DNA of 32,128 bases from CAZBPZ01 sp964493955 (GCA_964493955.1 CAZBPZ010000011.1:1-32128), one strand, 5' to 3'; positions 1 through 7,697 are shown, numbered from the stretch's first letter. Notes: a model not told the origin generated them from the letters alone. Program-made: numbers and translations.

Positions 1-118
1 CCGCTGCCATCCTGCGTAGCTTCGGGGTTGACCGGGAGAAGGTCTACGCGGCGCTGCAGAAGCTGCGCCGCGTAGACCTTCTCCCGGTCAACCCCGAAGC
101 TACGCAGGATGGCAGCGG
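1..118. repeat. Perfect 54-bp inverted repeat (probable fold-back artefact)
   Basis: Bases 1-54 are the exact reverse complement of 65-118, with a 10-base loop (55-64). Both arms encode the same stretch of the ClpB N-domain. Read on the plus strand, 1-68 continues the expected ClpB frame (…A-A-L-Q-K-L-R), while the minus-strand reading turns back on itself at GCGC/GCGC. This is what snap-back priming or a chimeric read at a contig end produces. A real cruciform of this perfection inside a coding domain is unlikely. Confidence 0.9.
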
Positions 119-484
119 CATCACCTTTTTCTTCGCTGGCAATGGCAATGAGAAGGTGCTCCGTGCCGATGAACTCGTCCTGCAGGCGCCGTGCCTCGGC
201 ATCGGCAGCGGCGAAAAGCTGGTGGATGCGCGGCGTGGCGTAAATCTGCCCCGTCTGGTAGGCCACCTTGGGCATGCGCTCCAGCACGGCCACGGCCCGC
301 TCGGCCACCGCCGCCGGGTCCACCCCCAGCTCGCGCAGGATATCCTGCACCAGGCCGCGCTCCTGGCGGACAAGCGTCAGGAAAAGGTGCTCCACGTCGT
401 ACTGGTTGTGGTGGAACTCGGCCACAAGCTGCTGCGAGGCTGTGATGGCATCCCACGCCTGCTCGGTAAATCTTTCCTGCCTCA
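1..484 (-). CDS. clpB: ClpB-type disaggregase, N-terminal domain only (truncated)
   Basis: This is the start of a ClpB/Hsp100 AAA+ disaggregase, which works with DnaK to rescue aggregated proteins in the cytosol. Translation from ATG 484-482 begins MRQERFTEQAWDAI and shows both halves of the Clp N-domain repeat: the first includes VEHLFLTLVRQERGLV, the second has IGTEHLLIAIASEEKGDAA. Codons 1-140 (484 to 65) look genuine. Past that the frame stays open only because the sequence folds back, so those residues are artefactual. The AAA modules, about 700 residues, are missing. The start lies 3 nt after the stop of the upstream fusion gene, so the two are probably co-transcribed. ClpC is possible, but the sequence reads more like ClpB. 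Confidence 0.85.
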
Positions 485-487
485 TTC

Positions 488-1855
488 TCAACACCCCCCG
501 GATTGTGGTGCCCGCGCAAACTCCCTGCTCAGAAAACTCACTATCTGGCTGGAGACGGCCGGGTACTCCCAGGCGTACTCATGCCCGGGGACATTGATAC
601 AGTCCGTAAAACGCCTCGGCTGCCCCTGTGTCCGGTAGCGGAACCAGCGCACAAAGGCACCGGCGTAGGCCTTGGTACCGGCCCAGAGGTCACGGTGGGC
701 CATGGGGTCAGGCATCAGGCCGTTGCTATCAATCGCCAGAGTGTGCTGGGTAACGACCCGCCGGTGCATATGCGGGAAGAAAATCCCGAGCTCCAGACTA
801 TAGACCCTTTCCACGTCACCAAGCTCGCGCATGACGGCATTACTGAAGGCGGCTCCCTGGCTCGCCCCTACCAGTATAACATTCAGGCGGGGAAAGTGCC
901 GCCTGATGAGCCGCAGGGCAGCCGCCACCGCCCGCGCCTGCACTGACCTGCCCCGCCAGAAAAAGCGCGCCTCCTTGCCAACGTCTCTCATATGGGACCA
1001 GAAACTATCGCCGCTGCGGAAGTACTGCACCAGACTCCAGCTTCGCCCCAGATGGTCCAGCGTGTCCGTCACCCCGAAGACGATGCTACGCTCCCAGTCA
1101 AGACACCGCTCCAGGCGAGTATTCCCCCACCCCCCGGGGTTGTGGATGATGAGGAACTCAACCTCACGGCAGGCAGCCGCCGTCTCTGCCACCCAGCGGG
1201 CAAACCGGGCCGGCTTGGCCCCGGCCACCCCGAAGAACTCGCGGGCCAGCCGCTCTATCTCAACCTCCAGCGACGAGGCGTCACCCCCGGCGGCGGGCCG
1301 GGCCTCCAGCGCCGGACAGAGCTGCAGCTCACCCACCCCTCCGCGCTGCCGCAGGTAGGTGGTGCCTTCCTTCTGCCACACCCAGAGGTGATGCTCCGGT
1401 ATCACCCACCCGGCGATGGACTGGCGCGAGGGGCAGGTAATGAAAACGTCGCCGGCAACGCGGTACATTTCTTCGAGCGCCTGCCGGGCAGCCTCAACCG
1501 TTGGCAGGTGCTCCAGCAGATGGCTGGCAAAAGCCGCCCCGAAGGCATTATCCCGGAACGGGATATGGGTGGCGCTGGCCAGTACCGCACCAGGGTGCCC
1601 GTTGATTGCCCGCCGGTCAACATCAAGGCAGACATCGCCGCCGCCATGGGCCGGCTTGCCCAGCCAGCGCCGGGCCGCCTTCGCCCCCCAGGGCCCCCCC
1701 ACTACCAGCAGTGGCTTCGACCTGTGGCGGGCGCACAGGTCGGCGGCGCGGTACTTGCGGTTCTTGTCCTGAATCTCGCACATCCAGACCACCAGCTGCC
1801 ACAGCCCGACAAGACCCAGCACTCCCAGGACCGCGTAAAGGATGACCTGTGCCAT
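488..1855 (-). CDS. Membrane-anchored methyltransferase + alpha/beta-hydrolase fusion
   Basis: This 455-residue protein has two parts. Residues 3-25 form a hydrophobic N-terminal anchor. Residues ~50-150 look like a class I SAM-dependent methyltransferase (type 11): LLVVGG, then an acidic strand end (CLDVD), a P-F-x-D-N-x-F segment and HLLEHLPTVEAARQALEEMYR. The C-terminal half (~230-450) resembles an alpha/beta hydrolase. It has a FLIIHNPGGWGN strand-turn, a nucleophile elbow G-A-S-Q-G in VILVGASQGAAFSNAVM, an Asp in LAIDSNG and a late His in VPGHEYAW that could complete a triad. The substrate cannot be told. Start ATG has GGAGG four bases upstream. It lies 18 nt after the DedA gene and 3 nt before clpB, suggesting an operon. 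The methyltransferase glycine motif is weak, so activity there is uncertain. Confidence 0.7.
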   Translation of the reverse strand: MAQVILYAVLGVLGLVGLWQLVVWMCEIQDKNRKYRAADLCARHRSKPLLVVGGPWGAKAARRWLGKPAHGGGDVCLDVDRRAINGHPGAVLASATHIPFRDNAFGAAFASHLLEHLPTVEAARQALEEMYRVAGDVFITCPSRQSIAGWVIPEHHLWVWQKEGTTYLRQRGGVGELQLCPALEARPAAGGDASSLEVEIERLAREFFGVAGAKPARFARWVAETAAACREVEFLIIHNPGGWGNTRLERCLDWERSIVFGVTDTLDHLGRSWSLVQYFRSGDSFWSHMRDVGKEARFFWRGRSVQARAVAAALRLIRRHFPRLNVILVGASQGAAFSNAVMRELGDVERVYSLELGIFFPHMHRRVVTQHTLAIDSNGLMPDPMAHRDLWAGTKAYAGAFVRWFRYRTQGQPRRFTDCINVPGHEYAWEYPAVSSQIVSFLSREFARAPQSGGC

Positions 1856-1873
1856 TGCACCTCCACAAGCTAA

Positions 1874-2497
1874 CTACCCGAGAAGCGAGAGAATCCAGTT
1901 CAGCCCGAAGTACCCCCCGAAGGCCAGCACCAGGCTCTTCACCGCCGTCCCCAGAAAACAGAACACCAGGAACTTCCGGGGCGGGTACCGCAGCGTGGCG
2001 ATGGCAATGGTCATCGGGAGGTGGAGCGGGTTTACTACTGCCGACATCAAAAAGACGGCCCACGAACCGTGCCTCCCCGCCCACTTGATTGCCCTGTCAT
2101 AAAAGTTCCCGCCGAAGCGGTGGCTTATCTTTCGCGAGATGGTCCGGCCGCCGTAGCCAATCATGAAGGTAATCTGCTGCCCGATGGTGGCCCCGGCCGC
2201 CGCCACCAGCCCAACCCAGACCGGTGCCAGCAGCCCCCACTCTTCGGCCATTACACTGGGGAAGGTGATGACCACGAACCAGTATGGCACCGGTATTGCC
2301 GTGATGCTGAAAGTGCTACCGGCAAGGAAGGAGACGAGCAGCACCCCGAACAGGCCGAGGCGCACCACCCACGAGGTGCTCATCAGCTCGTCCCTGAAGA
2401 AAATGGCGGCCACGCAGAGCCCCACCGTGGCCGCCAGCGCCATGCCCCCCAGCCAGAGCTCCTTCTTCGCCCACCCTGACCTGGCGTGTTCTTCCAT
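1874..2497 (-). CDS. DedA/VTT-domain membrane protein
   Basis: This 207-residue integral membrane protein of the VTT (SNARE-associated/DedA-like) family has about five hydrophobic segments. The family is linked to lipid scrambling and envelope homeostasis. The family core is visible as an ITFMIGYGGRTISRK-like loop after a re-entrant hydrophobic stretch, then a W-x-x-R-H-G segment, VNPLHLPMTIAIATLRYPPRKF and a final helix. ATG 2497 gives MEEHARSGWAKKE directly before the first membrane segment. The frame is open upstream to 2782, but those codons are low-complexity and run through the predicted promoter at 2732-2761, so I reject a longer start. It is the first gene of the run leading to the fusion gene and clpB. 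The substrate is unknown. Confidence 0.75.
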   Translation of the reverse strand: MEEHARSGWAKKELWLGGMALAATVGLCVAAIFFRDELMSTSWVVRLGLFGVLLVSFLAGSTFSITAIPVPYWFVVITFPSVMAEEWGLLAPVWVGLVAAAGATIGQQITFMIGYGGRTISRKISHRFGGNFYDRAIKWAGRHGSWAVFLMSAVVNPLHLPMTIAIATLRYPPRKFLVFCFLGTAVKSLVLAFGGYFGLNWILSLLG

Positions 2498-2731
2498 AAC
2501 GGCCCCTACCAGACTGGTCAATCCTCGCCCCGCGGCTGGTGCAACACGCCAAGCGGCTGCCAGAAGCCCGAGGGCCCGTGCCCGGCCCGTACACACCCAT
2601 GCACCATCACCTGCACCCCGGCGCCAGCCGGCCACGGGGTCTGACCTGTTTACCTCCTGCCCGGGCGAAACACCATCCGGCGCTGACACATGCTCTCCAC
2701 GGGACAATAGCGCCGGCCTGAGGCACGCACA
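2498..2731 (-). promoter_or_regulatory. Long GC-rich 5' leader of the DedA gene
   Basis: About 225 nt separate the predicted transcription start (~2725) from ATG 2497, and no gene is evident. On the minus strand there is a perfect 8-bp inverted repeat (2709-2716 with 2677-2684, 24-nt loop), then a strong Shine-Dalgarno-like AGGAGGT near 2655-2661 with no good start after it, then a 6-bp CCCC-rich hairpin around 2614-2640. It could be a cis-regulatory RNA. I cannot match it to a known riboswitch class. Confidence 0.35.
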
Positions 2732-2761
2732 ATTATAGCAAGCGCATCCGCAGGTACACAA
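2732..2761 (-). promoter_or_regulatory. Promoter for the DedA / fusion / clpB run
   Basis: On the minus strand TTGTGT (2761-2756) and a consensus TATAAT (2737-2732) are separated by 18 bp. Confidence 0.6.
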
Positions 2762-2793
2762 GGCAGCGTACTTCCGGCACACGGCGGCAGGTG

Positions 2794-2837
2794 AGCCCCT
2801 CCCGGCCGGCGGCCAGAGGCGGCCGGTCCCGGGGGCT
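2794..2837 (-). terminator. Strong hairpin at the end of selB
   Basis: On the minus strand AGCCCC/GGGGCT (2837-2832 with 2799-2794) encloses CCGGCC/GGCCGG (2826-2821 with 2807-2802), giving a two-part GC-rich stem-loop overlapping the selB stop. No U-tract follows, so it may terminate weakly or only protect the 3' end. Confidence 0.4.
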
Positions 2838-4686
2838 AGGTCAGTACCCGCACGTCACCCACCCGGCGTGTCACCTTGTGGCTGTCCAGGTACTCCAGCA
2901 ATGCCTGGGCGTACTTGCGGCTCGTTCCGAAGAGGTCACGCACTTCGGCCAGGGTAATCTGGCCGTGCTCCTGAATGTGCGCCCGGATAGCCGCCACCAT
3001 CTCCTCGAAAGCGGTGCTGGAAAAAACAATGCCATCCGCCACCTTGACCACCTCACCCCGCGCCACCAGCACCGCCAGCAGGTCGGGCTGGGGGATGCTC
3101 GCGGAAGCGGGCGCGTAGGGATTGCGCCGCAGCTCGCGCTTGAAGGCGTCAACGGCGGCCTGCTGGGCCGGGGTGAACCGGATGGTGTGCCCCGGCAGCC
3201 GCACCGTCACCCCTTCGTCCACCACCACGCCTTTCTCCGCCAGGGCCGCCACCAGGGCCTGCCCCCCGCCGGATGGTGCCAGCCGGGCGGCCAGCTCCGT
3301 CCGCGGCATGCCCGGCCGCACCGTGAACCGCCGGTGGTACTCTTCCAGCAAGCCCCTTGCCTTTGATACGAGCCTCTCCCAGCCGCCGGCCGTCCAGAGA
3401 AGCCGGCCTTCACCCTGCCCGGTGGATACCAGCCTGCCCCACTCCACCAGCCCCGCCACCAGGGACTCCGCCATCTCCGGTGGCAGCCCGGCCTCCCCGG
3501 CAGCAACAGCCGGGGTAAGCGGCTGCTTCTCCTCCAGCAGCGCCAGCAGGCGCTCCTCCGGGCTACCTTTCTCGCGCGTTTCCAGTGCCCGGATGACATC
3601 GGGGCGCCGGCGGCGCAGGCGCCGGCTGTGCGCCTCAACAATCCGCCCCCCACCCAGCGTATCGGTTGAAGAGCGGATGATAAAATGGTCACCATCCACC
3701 ACCGCCAGCGGCCGGTCCAGCACAAGCTGCACCCACCCGGACTCGCCCGGCCTGACCATTTCGCCGTCGAGGACACGCACCGCCGCCATCGCCTCGGCGG
3801 CACCGGTAAAGAAACTGAGCTGGGCGTTGTGACGCACCGGGCGCACCTGCGAGCCCAGCACCTTGAGCCTCCCCGTCAGGAGAGTGGTGGGCTTGAGCCA
3901 GCCGGGGTGCGTTACCACGTCACCCCGCCTTATCTGGTTGGTGGTGACCCCTACCAGGTTAGCGGCCACGCGGCTACCGGGTGGTGCCGCCTCCACCCGC
4001 GTCCGGTGCATCTGCAGGCCGCGCAGGCGTGATTTCAGGCCGGCCGGTACTATCTCCACCCCCTGCCCCACCGCCAACGAGCCATCAATCAGCGTGCCCG
4101 TCACCACCGTACCCGAGCCGCCCACCGTGAAGACGCGGTCCACCGGCAGGCGTGCCCGGCCGACATCCGGGCGTGGCTGCGATTCATCCAGCAGGTGGTC
4201 CAGCGTGGCCACCAGCTCCGGCAGCCCTTCCCCGGTGACGGCCGAAACGGCCACCACCGGTGCCCCGGCCAGTGTTGTCGGTGCCAGGACCTCCTCCACC
4301 TCCATAGCGACCAGGGACAGCAGCTCGTCATCCACCAGGTCCTTCTTGGTGATAACCGCCACGCCGCGCCGGATTTCCAGCAGGTCAATAATGGCCAGGT
4401 GCTCCCGGGTCTGGGGCATCACCCCCTCGTTGGCCGCCACCACCAGCATGGCAATGTCGATACCACCCACCCCCGCCAGCATGTTGCGCACGAAGCGCTC
4501 GTGCCCGGGCACGTCAACGATGCCAACCTCACGGCCCGAGGGCAGCGTCATCCAGGCGAAGCCGAGGTCGATAGTCATGCCCCGGGCCTTCTCCTCGGCC
4601 AGGCGGTCCGGGTCAATCCCGGTCAGGGCGCGCACCAGCAGGGACTTGCCGTGGTCAATGTGCCCGGCCGTACCGAGGACAAACAC
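2836..4686 (-). CDS. selB: Selenocysteine-specific elongation factor SelB
   Basis: This translational GTPase of 616 residues delivers Sec-tRNA(Sec) to UGA codons by binding a SECIS hairpin. The G-domain motifs are all present near the N-terminus: GTAGHIDHGKS (G1), RGMTID (G2), DVPGHE (G3), TKKD (G4) and SAVTGEG (G5). Beta-barrel domains II-III follow, then C-terminal winged helices for mRNA binding that end in a typical FGTSRKYAQALLEYLD…VTRRVGDVRVL. The GTG start overlaps the selA stop by one base (TAGTG at 4688-4684). This gives MFVLGTAGHIDHGK, the usual SelB beginning. The open frame extends further upstream inside selA but is not used. Coupling to selA is the standard arrangement. No tRNA-Sec or obvious selenoprotein gene was found in this window. 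Confidence 0.95.
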   Translation of the reverse strand: MFVLGTAGHIDHGKSLLVRALTGIDPDRLAEEKARGMTIDLGFAWMTLPSGREVGIVDVPGHERFVRNMLAGVGGIDIAMLVVAANEGVMPQTREHLAIIDLLEIRRGVAVITKKDLVDDELLSLVAMEVEEVLAPTTLAGAPVVAVSAVTGEGLPELVATLDHLLDESQPRPDVGRARLPVDRVFTVGGSGTVVTGTLIDGSLAVGQGVEIVPAGLKSRLRGLQMHRTRVEAAPPGSRVAANLVGVTTNQIRRGDVVTHPGWLKPTTLLTGRLKVLGSQVRPVRHNAQLSFFTGAAEAMAAVRVLDGEMVRPGESGWVQLVLDRPLAVVDGDHFIIRSSTDTLGGGRIVEAHSRRLRRRRPDVIRALETREKGSPEERLLALLEEKQPLTPAVAAGEAGLPPEMAESLVAGLVEWGRLVSTGQGEGRLLWTAGGWERLVSKARGLLEEYHRRFTVRPGMPRTELAARLAPSGGGQALVAALAEKGVVVDEGVTVRLPGHTIRFTPAQQAAVDAFKRELRRNPYAPASASIPQPDLLAVLVARGEVVKVADGIVFSSTAFEEMVAAIRAHIQEHGQITLAEVRDLFGTSRKYAQALLEYLDSHKVTRRVGDVRVLT

Positions 4687-6074
4687 TAGCCTCTCCCTTT
4701 CCCGGCGGCCGGCGCCCCGAGCTCGCGCAGGGCTGCCACCACCAGCCCGTCCTCTTCCGGCAGGACCGTCCGCGGGTCCAGCAGCAGCCGCCCCTCGGCC
4801 ACCCGGCCAACAATGGGGACCTGGCGCTCCCGCAGCCGGGCCGCCAGAGCGGTGGCGCCGGTACGGCCCCACCGGGCGATTGCCACCAGCCGGGTGGGCA
4901 GCGTGCTTCCGGGCAGGCTACCACCCCCCACCATGCTCTCGCCCGGCACCACCTCACACCGCCCGCCGAGCGCATCGGCCCAGCTTTTCGCCCGGCCCTC
5001 TATCTCGGCCAGCGGGGTGGCTATCATCCGCCAGACAGGCACCTTCTCCACCGCCTCGCCGCGCAGGTAGTGCCGCAGGGTGGCCTCCAGAGCAGCCAGC
5101 CGGGTCTTGTCCGGCCGCAGTGCCCGCGCCAGGGGGTGCCGCTTCAGCCGGGCCACCCATCCGGCCACCCCGACGATGATGCCGGCCTGAGGGCCACCCA
5201 CCAGCTTGTCGCCGGAGAAGAGTGTCAGCCCCGCCCCGCCGGCCACGCTCTCCTGGACCGTTGGCTCGTGCGCCAACCCGAAGGTAGTCGTCTCCAGGAA
5301 GCAACCGCTGCCAAGGTCGTCCAGCACGGGCACCCCGTGGCGCCGGCCCACCTCAACCATCTCCTCCAGCGTGGCCTCGTGGACGAAGCCCACCACCCGG
5401 AAGTTGCTGGAGTGCACCCGCAGCAGCGCCGCCGTCCGCGGCGTGATTGCTTCCTCGTAGTCACGGACGTAGGTGCGGTTGGTGGTACCCACCTCCACCA
5501 GCTTCGCCCCGCTCTGGCGCATCACGTCCGGTATGCGGAAGCTGCCGCCGATTTCTACCGCCTGCCCCCGCGAGACGATGACCTCCCTGCGCTTCGCCAG
5601 GGCGGTCAGGGCCAGCAGGACACCAGCGGCGTTGTTGTTCACCACCATGGCCGCTTCGGCCCCGCTGAGGCGGCAGAGGAGCTCTTCAACGTGGACCTGG
5701 CGTGACCCGCGCCGCCCCGTGGCCAGGTCAAGCTCCAGGTTGCTGTAACGGGCCGAGGCAGTCGCCATGGCCTCCAGGGCCTCCCGGCTGAGCGGTGCCC
5801 GCCCCAGATTGGTATGCAGGACAACACCGGTAGCGTTGATGACAGGGCGCAGCCGGGGGCCTTCCAGCCAAAGCAACCGTGCCACCGCCATGGCCGCAAC
5901 CTCGTCCAGGGTGAGGGCAGGCTCGCCACCGGCAACCCTCCGGCGGGCCTCGGCCAGGCTTTCCCGCACCACCTCCACCCTGAGCTGGTGCGGGTAGCGG
6001 CCGGCCAGCCCCTCCAGCCCGGGATGCGCAAGCACCTGGTCAACCCCGGGAAGACGACGGAACTCAGAGCTCAT
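4686..6074 (-). CDS. selA: L-seryl-tRNA(Sec) selenium transferase SelA
   Basis: This PLP enzyme of 462 residues converts Ser-tRNA(Sec) to Sec-tRNA(Sec) using selenophosphate. Length and order match bacterial SelA: an N-terminal helical domain (FRRLPGVDQVL), the PVINATGVVLHTNLGRAPLS segment, VVNNNAAGVLLAL, VEVGTTNRT, LDDLGSGCF and the PLP lysine in LFSGDKLVGGPQAG (K290). It is complete from ATG 6074 and is the first gene of the selA-selB pair. Its own promoter is predicted at 6087-6115, divergent from the gene at 6206. Its supply of selenophosphate (SelD) must come from outside the window. Confidence 0.95.
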   Translation of the reverse strand: MSSEFRRLPGVDQVLAHPGLEGLAGRYPHQLRVEVVRESLAEARRRVAGGEPALTLDEVAAMAVARLLWLEGPRLRPVINATGVVLHTNLGRAPLSREALEAMATASARYSNLELDLATGRRGSRQVHVEELLCRLSGAEAAMVVNNNAAGVLLALTALAKRREVIVSRGQAVEIGGSFRIPDVMRQSGAKLVEVGTTNRTYVRDYEEAITPRTAALLRVHSSNFRVVGFVHEATLEEMVEVGRRHGVPVLDDLGSGCFLETTTFGLAHEPTVQESVAGGAGLTLFSGDKLVGGPQAGIIVGVAGWVARLKRHPLARALRPDKTRLAALEATLRHYLRGEAVEKVPVWRMIATPLAEIEGRAKSWADALGGRCEVVPGESMVGGGSLPGSTLPTRLVAIARWGRTGATALAARLRERQVPIVGRVAEGRLLLDPRTVLPEEDGLVVAALRELGAPAAGKGRG

Positions 6075-6086
6075 CTCAACGTGAGT

Positions 6087-6115
6087 ATTCTACAATATCG
6101 GCTGCCGGCTGCAAA
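6087..6115 (-). promoter_or_regulatory. selAB promoter
   Basis: On the minus strand TTTGCA (6115-6110) and TAGAAT (6092-6087) are separated by 17 bp, about 13 bp ahead of the selA ATG, so the leader is very short. Confidence 0.5.
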
Positions 6116-6136
6116 CAGACCGGGGAGTACACCCTC

Positions 6137-6165
6137 TTTACCAATCAGGTTCAAGGGGGTATAAT
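6137..6165 (+). promoter_or_regulatory. Promoter for the BioD/DRTGG gene
   Basis: TTTACC (6137-6142), a 17-bp spacer and a consensus TATAAT (6160-6165). It is divergent from the selAB promoter within one 131-bp intergenic region. Confidence 0.6.
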
Positions 6166-6205
6166 AGCATGCGGCATACGTCTGGCTGGCAAGGGGGTAC
6201 AAAAC

Positions 6206-7207
6206 GTGGCCATTTTGTTCGTAACCTCTCCAACGCGTGGTAACGGCAAAACGGCCGTCTGTGCCGGGCTGGCCCGGCACCTGACGGCCCGGGGAAAGAA
6301 AGTGGGGTACTTCCATGCCCTGGCGTCTCCCCTGGCCCCGGACGAGCTTGACAGTGACGCCATGTTCATGAAGGCGGCCCTCTCATTAAAGGAGCCGCCC
6401 GAGCAGCTGGCCGGCAGCCTGGGCAGCGGCGGGAGAGAGGCATCAGCAAGCCAGCCGGTCGAGAAAGTTGGCTTTGGCAAGGATGTCATGATAATCGAGG
6501 GTGAAGAGGCGCAGGGCAAGGCTTCCTCCGCCCTCGTCAAGGCCCTGGGCGCCCGGGTCCTGCTGGTAGCGGATGCTGCCGCTACCCCGGACAGGGAGAT
6601 GATTGCCGCCAGAAAGACCTTCGGCGAGAATCTCCTGGGGGTCATCCTGAACCGGGCACCGCGCCGCCAGCTGGCAACTCTACAGGAGCAGGCACCGGCG
6701 GCCTTTGCCGGAGAGGGTATCAAGGTGTTCGGGGTGCTGCCGGAAGACCGTGCCCTCCTGACCTTCACCGTGGCTGAGCTGGCCGGGCAGATTGACGGGG
6801 AGTTCCTGGTACACGATGACACGGCCGACCGGCTGGTGGGAAGCATTATGCTCGGAGCGCTGACGGTTGATTCCGGCCTCAACTACTTCTCGCAGCGTAG
6901 CGACAAGGTGGCCCTGCTGAAGTCCAGCCGGCCCGACCTGCAACTGGCAGCCCTCCAGACACCGACGGTTGCCCTGGTGCTGAGCGGGACCACCCCCCTG
7001 GCACCCCAGGTGGCCTACCAGGCCGATGTCAAAGGCGTGCCGGTAGTACAGAGCCGGGCCGATGTGCTGGCGCTGCTGGACACGGTGGAACGGGCGCTGC
7101 TGGAGAGCCGGTTCAACCAGGAGCGGAAGCTGCCGAAGATGGTAGAATTGCTGAAACAACACTGTGACCTGGCAGGGTTGGAAAGGGCACTCGGTATCGC
7201 TGAGTAA
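6206..7207 (+). CDS. BioD-like P-loop + DRTGG domain protein
   Basis: This 333-residue cytosolic protein starts with a dethiobiotin-synthetase-like P-loop domain (AAA_26): ILFVTSPTRGNGKTAVCAGLARHL carries a Walker-A-like GNGKT, and the mid-part has DVMIIEGEEA and VLLVADAA. Residues ~200-300 form a DRTGG domain (VGSIMLGALTVDSGLNYF, then ALVLSGTTPLAPQVAYQADVKGVPVVQ). This is the architecture of the N-terminal regulatory half of long phosphotransacetylases, here without the catalytic half. Some prokaryotes carry such stand-alone proteins. The ligand and role are not known to me. GTG 6206 has AAGGGGGT six bases upstream. It has its own promoter and is followed by a hairpin before speD. Confidence 0.8.
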   Translation: MAILFVTSPTRGNGKTAVCAGLARHLTARGKKVGYFHALASPLAPDELDSDAMFMKAALSLKEPPEQLAGSLGSGGREASASQPVEKVGFGKDVMIIEGEEAQGKASSALVKALGARVLLVADAAATPDREMIAARKTFGENLLGVILNRAPRRQLATLQEQAPAAFAGEGIKVFGVLPEDRALLTFTVAELAGQIDGEFLVHDDTADRLVGSIMLGALTVDSGLNYFSQRSDKVALLKSSRPDLQLAALQTPTVALVLSGTTPLAPQVAYQADVKGVPVVQSRADVLALLDTVERALLESRFNQERKLPKMVELLKQHCDLAGLERALGIAE

Positions 7208-7214
7208 GCATCAC

Positions 7215-7243
7215 GGGCAGGCGGGGTATTGCTCCCGCCGCCC
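7215..7243 (+). terminator. GC-rich hairpin after the BioD/DRTGG gene
   Basis: GGGC-(A bulge)-GGCGGG (7215-7225) pairs with CCCGCC-GCCC (7234-7243): ten pairs, 8-nt loop. No T-run follows. It overlaps the -35 box of the speD promoter, so it could be a terminator or an operator. Confidence 0.35.
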
Positions 7244-7257
7244 GGTTGCGATAGAAT
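7229..7257 (+). promoter_or_regulatory. speDE promoter
   Basis: TTGCTC (7229-7234), a 17-bp spacer and TAGAAT (7252-7257). The short leader that follows has a 7-bp hairpin, CCCGGCC/GGCCGGG (7268-7274 with 7285-7291), then AAGGAGG at 7311-7317. Confidence 0.55.
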
Positions 7258-7325
7258 CTCGCTTGTGCCCGGCCCACCATATGAGGCCGGGTATTCTATG
7301 TAACCTTACCAAGGAGGGCAGGTGA

Positions 7326-7697
7326 TTGGATGCGCTAGGAAGACATTTTCTCATGGAACTGGAAGACTGTGACGAGAGGATTCTGGATGACCTGGACGCG
7401 CTGAAAGAGGCGCTGCTGGAGGCTGCCGGCGAGGCCGGGGCAACGGTGATCGGGGAGTCCTTCCACCGCTTCAGCCCGCACGGAATCAGCGGGGTGGTGG
7501 TAATTGCCGAATCACACCTTTTCATTCATACCTGGCCCGAGTACGGCTATGCCGCCGCCGACATCTTCACCTGCGGCACCACCGTGCAGCCAGAGAAGGC
7601 AGTTAGCCGGCTCATCGAGAAGCTCGGGGCGAGGAAGCACTCCGTCGTGGCGATGGAGCGCGGCAAGCATGTCCTCGAGCGAGTCAGGTCAGCGTGA
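7326..7697 (+). CDS. speD: S-adenosylmethionine decarboxylase proenzyme
   Basis: SpeD makes decarboxylated SAM, the aminopropyl donor for polyamine synthesis. The 123-residue size fits the short prokaryotic class. The self-cleavage site is in AESHLFIHTWPEYGYAAADIFTCG: Ser63 becomes the pyruvoyl group, and His68 and Cys83 are the processing and catalytic residues expected in this family. FHRFSPHGISGVVVI precedes it. The start is TTG 7326, eight bases after AAGGAGG, giving MDALGRHFL, the usual family beginning; the nearby ATG and GTG are out of frame. Its stop overlaps the GTG start of speE (GTGA), so the two are translationally coupled. Confidence 0.95.
   Translation: MDALGRHFLMELEDCDERILDDLDALKEALLEAAGEAGATVIGESFHRFSPHGISGVVVIAESHLFIHTWPEYGYAAADIFTCGTTVQPEKAVSRLIEKLGARKHSVVAMERGKHVLERVRSA

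Noticed and set aside
121..519. Minus-strand frame starting at 519 over the clpB N-domain
   Set aside because: Out of frame with the Clp N-domain, which reads cleanly from ATG 484.
992..1873. Long plus-strand open frame (293 codons) opposite the fusion gene
   Set aside because: It is the antisense shadow of a minus-strand gene with clear domains. Its composition is Pro/Gly/Arg-rich with no motif, as GC-rich antisense frames usually are.
2498..2782. N-terminal extension of the DedA protein to position 2782
   Set aside because: It crosses the predicted -10 and -35 boxes and has no resemblance to the family; MEEHARS… starts just before the first membrane helix.
2498..2835. Possible tRNA-Sec (selC) beside selAB
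   Set aside because: No long acceptor stem, no extra arm and no UCA anticodon loop could be drawn on either strand.
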